A DNA stretch of 64,000 nt from Fremontodendron californicum (lineage: Eukaryota > Streptophyta > Magnoliopsida > Malvales > Malvaceae): positions 17,908,501-17,972,500 of the forward strand of contig JAULJL010000011.1 in NCBI GenBank assembly GCA_030761205.1, read 5' to 3'. Below, one piece after another: positions 1-11,498 of this stretch (positions are counted from its first letter, which is position 1; every line of letters starts with the position of its first letter). The position numbers and the translations under genes were made by a program. Below the pieces are notes generated by a model. It did not search any database and was not told where the DNA came from. It worked only from the letters and a program-made list of their open reading frames with translations.

Positions 1-738
1 TGTCTAGGGCTTTGAAATCACCCTTAACCAAAGAAAAATTTATCCTAGCATAAGCATTATTAACATAAACATAAAAGAATCTAAGAATTAAAAACTAAAA
101 GAAAACTAAGAGAATGGAGAAGAAGAAGAAGAAGAATGATGATCCTTGAGTCTCTTCAAAAGATGTCTAGTTTGTGGCACAAAACATGGTATTTATAGAG
201 TTTTAAAACCCTGAGAACAAGTCCTTGCCGCACAAGTAAGTTAGGAGGCAGAAAATTTCGTTTTTATGCTATTTTCACGATTTTTCCTAAATCTCGGGCA
301 CCGCGACACTAAGCTTCTGCCTTGTCTCTTTCGCTGCTGTATCTTCTCGAACTTCTTCGGCTAATTTGGATGACCATTTCTTGTCCGATTTGGGCGTGTA
401 AACTATCGTTGGAAAGGTATTCAAGTAAGCTTCAAAAGTCAATAAGGAAGATTCTTCAAATAAGGAATTTAACATCATTTTTTTGCAACAAGCACTGGAA
501 GTTAGATCTGCCTTCTTACTTTGCAACCAAATTGATCTTTTTGACTCCCAAGTCTTCTTCCATCTTGTGATTATGATTTTGTAAGCTATTTACCATCATT
601 ATTGACATATTTTCACTTCATTCTCTTAAATATACCTAGAATTCAAAAATATAACATAAGTAATCAAGATAAAGATCGAAAACATAACTAAAACTAAAAA
701 TAAAAAGGGCATAAAATCTGTATTTTATGAGCTTATCA
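1..738 (-). repeat. Partial gypsy LTR, cut by the window edge
   Basis: The sequence matches the R/U5 and U3 parts of the other Athila-like LTRs in this window. It ends at 738 with GAGCTTATCA, the reverse complement of the LTR start TGATAAGCTC. The element therefore runs leftwards out of the window, and this is its outer edge. The sequence at 739 belongs to a different, plus-strand element, so this minus element was inserted into it. The first bases after the junction (TTGAG, 739-743) would be one half of the target-site duplication; the other half is outside the window. Confidence 0.75.
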
Positions 739-1208
739 TTGAGTGTAAACATTTTATCCCTACTTTAAAAAGTCAAAATCATGAGAGTATCCCATGTAAG
801 AAATTGAGGTTAAGTTTTAAAATGCACTATTTTGATTGAGATATGCTAATATTGGCTTAACTCAAACTATTTACTATCAAGTATGATTATTTGAAACTCT
901 TAAAGCTATTGATTAGTTGATAAGACTTATCCAATGATTTTCTCTAATTTATGTTGAAAGGATTAGGAGTAAATATTTTTAGTATATGTTAGTTTTTCTT
1001 ATGTTTTCAATGTTTGTGGGTATCGTCCTGGTAAAACCTCACGAGACTAATCTCATCTGCTAGGGACACGTAGGGGGTTTAAAGGCTTGTGTCACATGCT
1101 AAGTGCCACCGTGATTTCCTACAAAAATGGATTAGATTAGATTTTCTTACTTTATTGTAAATTTTTGTTTTGCTCGAGGACTAGCAAAATGCTAAGTGTG
1201 GGGGTATT
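739..1208 (+). mobile_element. 3' internal end of a plus-strand Athila-like element with PPT
   Basis: This stretch is homologous to the conserved noncoding region before the 3' LTR of elements A and B (compare 58980-59449). It ends in a polypurine tract (AAGTGTGGGGG, about 1193-1205) directly before the LTR at 1209. It has no coding potential. The rest of the element was displaced by the insertion that ends at 738. Confidence 0.75.
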
Positions 1209-2753
1209 TGATAAGCTCATAAAATACATATTTTATGCCCTTTATATTCTTATTTTTAGTTATGTTTTCGATATTTATCTTGATTACTTATGTTATGTTT
1301 TTGAATTCTAGGTATATTTAAGAGAATGAAGTGAAAAGATGTCAATTATGATGTTAAAGAGCTTACAAAATCATAATCACAAGATGGAAGAAGACTTGGG
1401 AGTCAAAAAGATAAATTTCTTGTTGCCAAGCAAGAAGGCAGATTTGACCTCTGGAGCTTGTTGCAAGGAAAACATGATGTTAAACTCATTATCTAAAGAC
1501 ACTTCCTTCTTGACTTTTGAAGATGACTTAAATATCTTTCCAATGAAAGTTCATATGCCCAAATCGGACAAGAAATTATCATCCAAATAAGCCGAATACG
1601 TGCGAGAAAATGAAGCAACAAAAATGGCTGGCAGAGATCCCGGCGCTGCGACACCCCATTGCAGCGCCGCGATGCCCAATATTCACAAAAAAATAATGAA
1701 AATAGCATGAAAAACGAAATTTTCTACCTCCTAACTTACTTGTGCGGTAAAGACTTGTTCTCAGGGTTTTAAAACTCTATAAATACCATCTTTTGAGCTA
1801 CAAACTAGACATCTTTTGAGGAGACTCAAGGATAATCATTAAGTTTCTTCTTCTTCTCCATTTTTTTAGTTTTCTTACTAGTTTCCTTTTGATTTCTTAT
1901 TTATGTTAACACTGCCTATGCAAGGCTTTACTTCTTTTTGGTTAAGGATGATTTCAAAGCCCTATAACATGTTGTGTAATTGATTTTTAGATTCTATCTA
2001 TCATTGGTTTTCTATCAAAATTGCTCATCTTTTTCTATAAGAATTGTTTATGATCTTTGTCTTGATTTGTTTAGGATGCATATTAGATAGATCTTGATAA
2101 TTATGTACTTCTAGTTTAGGAGACTTGATATGTAATTGTCTAGATTTCCTATTCAATAGTGGCAATTTATGATTAATGATTATGTTAAAGTTTTCGCTAA
2201 TTGCAAAGTGGAGCATAACCTAAGTTAAACAATTCATGTTTATGCATTTGTTGCTTAGATCAACCTATCTTTCTCATCATAAAGCTGCTATCAAATTAAA
2301 TTTAGAGATGTTTATTATAGGTTGTTTGGTAGTTAGAGATTAAGTAGTGGCGTTTGTCCTATTTAACGACGAACTAAGGAAGGATTGGGGTAACACGGGA
2401 GGTTGTTATCTACGGTTGATAATTTTGATAGTTGATTGATGTTGATAGATCTGAAATTGATTCTCAATGATGTCTAGTGGTGGAGAATGAAACCTTAACC
2501 ATACTTTTCTCATATTTGATTTCTTCTTATTTACTAACTTGCATTCTTATTTTTCTGATTTGCTTTACTTAAAATTATTTCAAAAACCCCATTTTCCTTT
2601 ATTTTCTTTTATTTACTTTGAACTGAATTTATAAACTAATAACTAATAAATTAAAACCCAATCCCTGTGGACTCGACCCTTGCTAACTACTATACTTAAC
2701 AATTGATCATTCTAGTGCAAGGTTAAATAAGTTATACTCTTTTGAGTACATCA
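1209..2753 (+). repeat. 3' LTR of a plus-strand Athila-like gypsy element
   Basis: The LTR begins TGATAAGCTCATAAAATAC after a polypurine tract and ends GAGTACATCA. About 1.55 kb long. It has a TATA-like box (CTATAAATACC, about 1776). The downstream R/U5 sequence (TGATTTCAAAGCCCTA block) is shared by every gypsy LTR in the window. This LTR belongs to the same U3 subtype as 1-738, 20146-21616 and 33887-34775. Confidence 0.8.
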
Positions 2754-4410
2754 GGATTCAACCTCAATTGTACTTTCTGAGTATCTCACGAACTTCCTCA
2801 GGTTCAAAATGCGTCCTTTTCGAGTTTTAGATTTTATGATTATATCATCTACATAGACTTCAACTTGATTATGGATTAAGTCATGTAGAAGTGTAGTGGC
2901 CATTCTTTGATATTTGGCTTATGTATTTTTAATCCCAAAGGGAATTACCTTGTAACAAAAGGTTCCCCACGGTGTAATAAAAGCATTTTTCTCCTAATCT
3001 TCTAAGGCCATTAAAATCTGATTAGAAGCAGCATAACCATCCATGAATGAAAGTAATTCATGCCCAACAATATTATCCACCAAAACATCGATATGTGACA
3101 AGGGGAAATCATCTTTAGGACTTGCCTTGTTCAAATCTCTATAGTCAACACATACCCTGATTTTTCCATTTTTCCTTGGGATTGCAATGATGTTAGCAAG
3201 CCAAAAAGGATAATTGGATACAATAAAAGAGTTTGCATTAACTTGCTTAGTATTTTCGTCTCTTATTTTACCCACCAATCTTTTCTCATCATTCTACAGG
3301 TTTCATTTCAGGATATGTTAGGATTTTATGTTGAACAATATTAGAATCAATTCCAAGCATATTTTTATATGACCATGCTTAAATGTCTTTGAATTCATGC
3401 AACTATCAATTAATGAATTACTTTTTCTTTAGGGTTAAAGTCAAACCAATTGAACTTATTGGGGTATCTCATCACTACCAAGATTAATGATTAAAGTTTC
3501 TTCCATTTTAGGTTGAAATTTCCTTTCTTCTTCTTCGTTAATCATTTGATTAATTTAGGGGAAGTGGAATTTTTGTTAAGTTCCATTAAACTTTCATCAT
3601 TGTAATTGTGCATAGGATTATATTTGAATCCACTGAAATTTCATTGAAGGAAGAACTTACATCGGCAATGGTAGACTCAATTTTTTGTGACTCAGTCAGG
3701 TCTAACAGACTTGGGTTCATCATTGGGGTTCAACGGGCTTTGGCTAGAATAGGTCAACCTTATTGTTGGTGACTTTGGAAATTTTAAAGCCACAAGTTTC
3801 ATCTTCAAAATAGACTTTTTGACTTAGACTCCAATTATAAATATAACCTTTGGCATCGGTTATAAACTGACTCGGGTTGATAAAGTTTTGGACTGGGCGT
3901 TCTTCCTTTCATTTTTGGCGAAGAGTTGATTCATACTGGTCCGTCTAAGGTTTCCACATCTTTGAAAATTTCCCAAGCTTCACTGACTGGCTATTTTTCA
4001 ATCTATCCTACTGGGACAAAGTAATCAGACATTCTCTTGGGATTTTTGCTTTACGATTTTTCTTTTGTTGGTTCATACCCACTCCATATCTAGTAGCTTG
4101 TGGCCCCATAACTTATGTTCTCCTTGGAGCTTTCTTCACAATCCTGTTCCTGGAAATTACCCCATTGTTTGCATGATATTGGCCACAACGAGATTACCAT
4201 AAGGATAAGTTTCTAGAAATACCTTTTCAGTGGAAGCGATGGTAAATCCTTAGCATGCCATTTATTCTTCTTGATGAATATTATTCACAGGTGCATTCAC
4301 AAGACTATCTTCCCCACACAGAGTCAACAATCTTTTCTTTTCTTTTTTTATCATTTTCACCTTTTCATGGACATATGAAGAAGTCGAAGGGAAATTTAGC
4401 CTCAAGCTAG
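2754..4410 (-). pseudogene. Decayed Tat/Ogre-like gypsy pol fragment (reverse transcriptase)
   Basis: The only long open piece (2994-3278, minus) is a typical gypsy reverse-transcriptase segment with the blocks KNGKIRVCVDYRDLNKA, FPLSHIDVLVDN and LLSFMDGYAA. Its wording fits the Tat/Ogre branch better than the Athila pol found at 11499-14447. The reading continues on both sides in broken frames. At about 3945-3995 a minus-strand reading gives SEAWEIFKDVETLDGPV, a phrase typical of the region upstream of RT in this branch. Stops and frameshifts are frequent, so this is a dead copy. No LTRs for it were found. Confidence 0.7.
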
Positions 4411-4705
4411 TATTAGCCCTGCAAGCAATCCCATTTAAGCTTGTTTAAGACACTACTAGTTTTATTCCAACTACTAGTTTTATTCCATGTATTGCACATT
4501 ATAATTAATTTATAATAAAGGTATTCATTCGTCAATAAAATATTTTTGACAATGCGTTAAACAACTTATTTGGATAAAGCGCAGGAAATACATCATGCCT
4601 TACGAAGGAATTGTAATGGTGTTACAATTATGAGATCCTAACAATGCATCAAAGTCGTGTTTCCAAATATAAGTTCCTAGTCATAGTATTGTCAAGACAG
4701 GGCAT
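4411..4705 (+). repeat. Truncated copia LTR fragment
   Basis: Diverged copy of the first ~300 bp of the copia LTR found complete at 26908-28562. Shared blocks include TAAGCTTGT, ATGTATTGCACATTATA, the GCATCAA...GTGTTTC block and CAAGACAGGGCATT. The right end stops where unrelated sequence begins. Confidence 0.6.
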
Positions 4706-5092
4706 TTAAATTAGCTTAGTCCTTAATAGTTTAAAATCTTATTAATTATTTCTAGTTGTTTTTAGATTATTTTTATTTCTTTATTTTATGTTTAAATTAG
4801 TTCTTAATTTAATATCTTTTGTATTTTTGTAGAGTCCTAAAGCAAGAAAAAGAAAATCAGCTCAAATATGGAAAGTCCAAGATGGAAGTTGTTACTTGCC
4901 CACAAAGTTTTCCTTCTTCAAGCCTTTGGAGTTCTATAAATAGGAACCATTAGGACTTTATTATGTATTCCTTCTTACCTTATACATATATTTTATCTTT
5001 CTTAAACCTAGTTTTCCTAAGAGGAGTGCAGCCACCAAAAAGTTGCAAGGAGCCAAGAGCGATTTTGGAGGATTGAAAACTGAAGACCTGAT
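4706..5092 (+). repeat. Unclassified LTR-like segment, left part
   Basis: AT-rich sequence with a promoter-like TATA box (TATAAATAG, about 4934-4942), followed by an untranslated-leader-like stretch. It is interrupted at 5093 by a copia LTR and appears to continue at 6918. It resembles the U3/R part of a gypsy LTR in layout but not in sequence, so the family is not assigned. Confidence 0.4.
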
Positions 5093-6917
5093 TGTTAGTA
5101 TATGCCCTAGAGCCAATCAGATTGGCAACGAATGTACAGTTGATAATGTAAACCCATCACTATTCCTTAGTGATACAAGGTTTTCCTTCATGTTAGTACG
5201 ACAATAATAGTTATTAAGTACTAATTGGATGAAGCCCATGGAACATAAAGGCCTTGCAAAGAAATTGTAGGAGTTATAATTGTGAGATCCTTATGCATCA
5301 AAGCCATGTTCCTAAAGCTTTTTCTGTTCATTATATTGCCAAGACGGGGCATTGGCAATGCTCAAAGACCAGTACATGTTAAGCCTTCTTACTTGTGAAG
5401 TAAGCAACCGATCTCATGTGTTGAAGTATATGGTATACTTGGAATAACATGTAGGTGCTTGTTAGAGAACAAGTTCACTGAACATGGCCCGCTGTGAGAA
5501 GTCCATTTGGTATTGTCACTCTAGTGTCTATGAAAATGTTCTCACGTGCGAGTCGTGTAAATATTCCTCTGACTTATGATACCAGGTCATCTTTATGGGA
5601 AGTGTCATGCTTTGTTTCATCTGAACGGCTCCCAATAAGGATGCCTATGGTAGGGTGATTTTTGGTATGACATGAAGTATACGAAGGTGGATGAGTAATC
5701 CAGAGAGGATTCACCACTCCAAGTGACATTGGGAGATATGTCTCATATATTCTTGGCTTCGGTTAACTTGATGAAATCTCTGGCTAGATCGACATGAATT
5801 TAGGAGAAATCGTTTTCTTAAGTTCATAAGGTTAACTATAAGTTGCAAGAACTAACATGGATTGATTACATGAGTAGACACTGTACCATTGTCATGGTCT
5901 TTCTGGGATATTTGATGAAAGGACCAAATTACACTAATGGACTGGACATTAAAAGGTTATGTCGAGACTAATTTGTCTCTCCAATATTAGGGTGGTCATG
6001 ATGGCTTTCTAGAGTCTGTTCATGATCTATGAATGTAAATTAATTATCCTTGAATTATAATTTATATTCATTGCCAACATATTGGAAGCCTAATTGGTCA
6101 CACACATTAAAGGTGAATTAAGAGATTAAAATGGAATGAACCTAAATGATTAAATTGATAATTTATCAATAAGGACTTAATTAAATGGTTCAATTAAGTA
6201 GAGGGACATAAGATAAAATAACATAAGAGTTATGTTATAATCCTAAGCCCTAGTCTTGGAATCTTGCCGCCCTCTACATAAATAAACATAGCCATCATCT
6301 TTCAAGATGGTTGGCCGCACATTCGATGTGCTTTGTTTGGTGTCTTCTTATTCTTTTTTCTTCCTCCACGCCTCTTGGTGGATTTCTAGAGAGAAAAAGT
6401 TTCTCTCAAAAGAGCAAAGGTTTAGATTGAAAAGAAATAAGATCAAGATCTTCATTCTTGGTTGCCACACCAAACCCTGTGGAAGGTAGAAAAACGTTTT
6501 CTTCCTTCTTGATGCTTTTGAAGCATTCGGCTATGGTTCTTCTAGAGAGGGAGAGGTTTATGAAACCTGAACCACTAGCATGGATTTTGGTAGGACTCCA
6601 TTCCTACCTTGAACAAGGTTCTTTTGATTATCTTGTGTGGATTACCATTAGAGGCCAAACACTTAGGTGGCTTAAAGTGTCGTGATTCCTTCTTAGGGTT
6701 CAAGATTACATGACCTGCTTGGAAACTCAAGATTACTAAATATTTGAGTTAAGGTATGATTCTTCATCATACGTATGCTTAATAATTGCTAGATCACATT
6801 AATATTTTACAAGAATGATCCTTTGAAGATTCAGCTACTTCTTTGTTTATTTATTCCACTACGTTCATGTTCTACTTTCAATCGTTTTCTTGTTTGAGCA
6901 TGAGGCCGAATTCAACA
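5093..6917 (+). repeat. Solo copia LTR
   Basis: Full-length LTR-like unit of about 1.83 kb starting TGTTAGTATATGCCCTAGAG and ending in CAACA. It is alignable along its length with the LTR at 40169-41981. No primer-binding site follows and no internal domain is present, so it is a solo LTR. The flanking pentamers are CTGAT (5088-5092) and TTGAC (6918-6922). They differ at two C/T positions, compatible with a decayed 5-bp duplication but not proof of one. Confidence 0.75.
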
Positions 6918-7185
6918 TTGACAAACCTTAGTTTTCTCTTTTTCCTTAATCTTCTTTATCTTTCTTGTAATAATTATGATGGTGAAACTCCTTTGCTTTA
7001 TGTTTTTAATGTTTAACATGAACTAATTTACTCTCTTTCTTGATTTTAATGATATTTGAGTTGTTTATTCAATCTTGTGTTTAATGCTTCTAATTGCTTA
7101 GTTACCAATTAGAATGATTTGGTAACCTAAATACAACTTGACAAAGGGAGTTTAGAGTTAGACATAGATTGAATAACATGTGTTT
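6918..7185 (+). repeat. Unclassified LTR-like segment, right part
   Basis: Continuation of the segment at 4706-5092 after the solo copia LTR. It is AT-rich with no open frame. It stops near 7185, where minus-strand Athila-like internal sequence begins abruptly. Confidence 0.35.
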
Positions 7186-8075
7186 CAGAGATTTTGCAAA
7201 TAAAACTTTCTCAATATTCTTTAGAAGTACATAATCACATAGGTTGAATATTTCATGTTGAGCCTTTGCTTCATTCTAACCAACCTTGTAACATTCTTTT
7301 TCTTTTCATTAACCAAAAGTTCAAGAGATGATTCAATTTTTTTTTTCTTTTTTTTTTCATGGGAATGTATTTTTATAATGTTCACTTTTCTTTTTCTCTT
7401 GACTTTTGCCTCTCTCTTCCCCCACACTTATCTTTTGTTTTAACCCAATTTTCAAAAAGTATCCTTTGTTTTTGCAATATGTCTCAAGCATTTTAGTCTA
7501 TCTTTAGAACAAGGGTAAAGATATAAATGTATTTAGGCTAGGTGTAGGATATGGTTAACAAAGAAATAGCTTATTCAATGTAGGCTCAAATTGGCTCACT
7601 AGGGGGATGTTCTCTTGGAACATCAATAAGGAATGGCTGTTTGGCCCTGGTTATAATTCTAATGCCTCTATCATTTTCACGTTGTTACATGCATCAATAT
7701 AGTCTCAAAAACGTTTAAAGCAAGTTCTAGAGAAACATGTAATCATAAGAGCACTCAAGAAATAAATTAGATTGATATGTATAATGCATCAATCATATAG
7801 GCTCGAAACTTACAAGGATAATTATACAAGTCAATTTAAAGTCTAAACATGCTTCTTTCTCAATCAATATATCATATTTACATTGGCTCATGAAAAATAG
7901 TGATATCAATCAAGCTTAATTCTCATGAAAATCTTACCACTAATGATCAGTTTCAGACCTATCCAATTCATATCTCATCATAGTATAGAAAAGAACTAAA
8001 ACACACTAAAAATTTTAATAATACTAATAATATTAAAGACTCATAAAAAAAATAATAGCCAAAAATAAAATAAAT
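7186..8075 (-). other. 3' noncoding internal region of element 2
   Basis: Homologous to 10430-11230 of element 1 and 45030-45890 of element A. It has no meaningful ORF. It contains the conserved stretch around GGCTCAAATTGG and TGTTCTCTTGGAACAT (about 7582-7625) seen in every copy. The last five bases are the left TSD of element 1. Confidence 0.7.
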
Positions 8076-9890
8076 TGATGCACCCAAAAGAGTGTATCTT
8101 ATTTAACCTTGCACTTAAAAAGAATCAATTGTAAAGTATAGTGATTAGCAAGGGTCGAGTCCTCAGGGATTGGGTTTTAGTTTATAAGTTAATAGTTTAA
8201 AACTTAAAAACAAGTAAACAAAAGTAAAGGGGATTTTGAAATCAGATTTAAACTAAAGTTAACAATAAGAATGAGAAAACAAGTAATTAAGAAGAATCAA
8301 ATATGAAAAATATGGTTAAGGTTTCATTCTCCACCACTAGACATCATTAAGAATCAATTTCATATCTATCAACATTAATTAGCTATCAAAGTTAACAACC
8401 GTAGATAACAACAAGCTCTGTTACCCCAATCTTTCCTTAGTTCGTCGTTAAATAGAACAAGCTCTCTATTTAATCTCTAACCATCAAACAACCTAGAATA
8501 AGCTCTCTAAATTCAATTTAATGGCAACTTTATGATAAGAAAGATAGGTTGATCTAAGCAACAAACACATAAGCTCGGATTGTTCAACTTAGGTTATGTT
8601 CCACTTTGCAATTATTGAAAACTTGACCATAATCATTAATCACAAATTGCTACTTATGAATAGGAAATCAAGACAATTACACGGATCAAGACTCCTAAAC
8701 TAGCATTAGACAATTATCAAGATTTATCTAGTTGGCCACCTAAACAAATCAAAACATCACCATGAACAATTTTTATGGAAGAACATAAACAACTTTGATA
8801 GAAAACAATGATAGATAGATTCTGAAAATTAATTACATAACATGTCTAGGGCTTTGAAATCACCCTTAACCAAATAAAAGTTTAGCCTAGCATAGGCATT
8901 GTAAACATAAACATAAAATTAAAGAGAATCTAAGAAGAAAATAAAAGAAAGAAAGAAGAAGAAGAAGAATATTAATTATCCAGCCTCTTGCTCTCTCAAA
9001 AACAAAGAAACAAAGAAGAAATCAGAATTTGATGCTTGGGGAAGTGTCAATTTCGTATGCCCCCTTGGTCTCTATTTATAAGCAATAGCTAGGGCATCAA
9101 ACAAGTGAATTTCAGCTCTCTCCCTTCAATAAATGCTGACTTGTGTCTAAAGTTAAGGAAAAGTGGCTGACTTTTGTGTTTTAAGGAAAGATATAAGCCT
9201 TGGCAGCCAAGTTTGAATAAATTAGGAAAGTTTTAGTCAAAGCACTCTTTAATGAAGAGAGATTATATTCTTGCAGCCAAAGTAAGTGTAAGGAAGGAAA
9301 GTCTTGGCTGATTTAATTCTCCTACTTTGACTATGATTAGCTTTAAGGAAAGATACTTACAATTAATACAATTAATGCAAGTTGACAGCCACTAATCCTT
9401 CTTTGGCAAGGATAAACTTAAATGTCAACTAGGGTATTAAGAAAAAGTTGTCATTTACGGCTAGGGTTTTTTTTCTGTCACTAGGGTTTTTAGGGAGATA
9501 TTCCAATGCCGATTTGGATGACCATTTCTTATCCGATTTAGGCCCATGACCAGCCGTTGGAAAGGTAATCAAGTGATCTTCAAAAGTCAAGAAATAAGTG
9601 TCTTCGAATCAAGAGTCGAACATCATGTTTTATTAGCAACAAGCTCCGGAGGTCAAATCTGTCTTCTTGCTTTGCACCAAGAATTTGATCTTTTTGACTC
9701 CCAACTCTTTTTCCATCTTGTGATTGTGATTTTGTAAGCTCTTTAACATCCTAATTGACATGTTTTGACTTCATCTCCTCCAAAATACCTACAAAGCATA
9801 AAAACCTAGTAAAATGTCAAGGAAGTAAGAATCAAAGCACAAAGTATAAAGAAATTAAATAGGAAAATGTATGAAATTAAGCACTTATCA
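8076..9890 (-). repeat. Element 1 3' LTR
   Basis: The LTR runs from TGATGCACCC (reverse complement of the CATCA end) to GCACTTATCA (reverse complement of the TGATAAGTGC start), 1815 bp. It follows the polypurine tract in element orientation. It differs from the 5' LTR by a few small indels, for example in the GAAGAA run near 8960 and the poly-T near 9470. Confidence 0.92.
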
Positions 9891-9908
9891 AATTCCCCCA
9901 CACTTAAT
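9891..9908 (-). other. Element 1 polypurine tract (PPT)
   Basis: On the minus strand this reads TAAGTGTGGGGGAATT immediately before the 3' LTR. That is the expected position of the plus-strand primer for reverse transcription. Confidence 0.85.
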
Positions 9909-11498
9909 CTTTTTCTAGTCCTCGAGCAAAATCAAATAGACACAAGGTAAGAAAACCGAATCTAGTTCACTTTCAATACAACTTATAGATAATCATTGAA
10001 CAAGTGTTATAAACTAATCAATAGCTTAAAGAGTTTCACAAAAAATCATGCTTGATAGTAAATGGTTTAAGTTAAGCTAAAATTAACATAACATATCTTA
10101 ATCAAAATAGTGCATGTTCAAACTTAATCTCAACTTCTCAAATGGGATACCCTCATGATTTTCACTCTTTAAAGTAGTGGTGAAGTGTTTACACTCAATC
10201 AATCTCATGAAAACAGTTTCTACCATATGCTTGCTTGTCCACCTATTCTCCACTACTTAGATCATGCAACTTCATGAATCAAGAGGTCTTTATGCAAGGT
10301 TATAATGGGGCCAAGGGGTAATAATGTGGCTAAAGAATAAAAGATAAAGGATATTACAAAAGTTCCAAAGATTTTATAGAGTTTAGAGACATAATAAGAT
10401 TCATACAAAGAAACTTCTCAAAACTCTTTACAAGTACATAATCACGTAGGCCGAATATTCATGTTGGGCCTTTTTTTTCATTCTAAACAACTTTCGAACA
10501 TCTTTTTCTTTTCTTTAACTAGAAGTTCAAGAGATTATTCAATTTTTTTTCACATGGGAATGTATTTGGCAATATTCCCTCTATTTTTCTCTTGACTTTT
10601 GCCTTTCTCCTCCCCACACTTATTTCTTGTTTCTAACCCAAAATTTGAATAGATCTTCCTTGTCTTTGCAATATGTCTCAAAACATGCTAATTCATCTTT
10701 AGAACAAGGGTAAGGATATAAATAAGTATATTTAGGTTAGGGACAAGTTATGGTTACCAATGAAATAGCTTATTCATTGTAGGCTCAAATTGGTTCACTA
10801 AGGGGGATGTTCTCTTGGAACATCAATAAGGGATGGTTGTTTGGCCCTGGTTAAAAATCCTAATGCCTCTATCATATTCATGTTGTCACATGCATCAATA
10901 TAGTCTCAACAAGGTTTAAAGCAAGTTCTAGAGAATCTTGTAATCATAAAAGCACTCAAGAAAGAAATTAGATTGATATGTATAATGCATCAATCATATA
11001 GGCTCGAAAACTCACAAGGATGATTATACAAGTCAGATTTAAGTCTAAACATGCTTCTTTCTCAATCAACATATCATATTAACATTGGCTCATAAAGAAG
11101 TTGATATCAAGCTCAATTCTCATGAAAATCTTCTCACTAATAAATCTGTTTTAGACTTATGCAATTCATATCTCATCATAGTATTGAAAGTAACTAAAAC
11201 ACACTAAAAACAACATAAAAAGAATAAAAAACAAAACACACTAAAGAAAATCCTAAATTTTCCCCCCCACACTTAATTTTTACATTGTCCTCAATGTAAT
11301 GCTATTATCCCCAATGCAAGAATTATATGTAAGAGAAAAGAACTACTAAACAAAAGAAAAGAAAAACAATAAAAGATAGAATGATGGAGAGTAAGGAATA
11401 TGCAAATATGATATAATAAATGCTCTCCATCATTTTGGGTTGCGTCCCAAGAAGCGCTTGGTTTATTGTCCTCAGCCTGACTTAGACCCATGCCATTA
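9909..11498 (-). other. Element 1 noncoding region between pol and PPT
   Basis: No supported ORF. The region is conserved in elements 2, 3, A and B. On the minus strand it contains an inverted repeat ACATTG/CAATGT (11282-11297) followed by a GTGTGGGGGG purine tract (about 11262-11274), then long AT-rich stretches. Athila elements often carry a long region or a degenerate env-like gene here; I see no env-like reading. Confidence 0.7.
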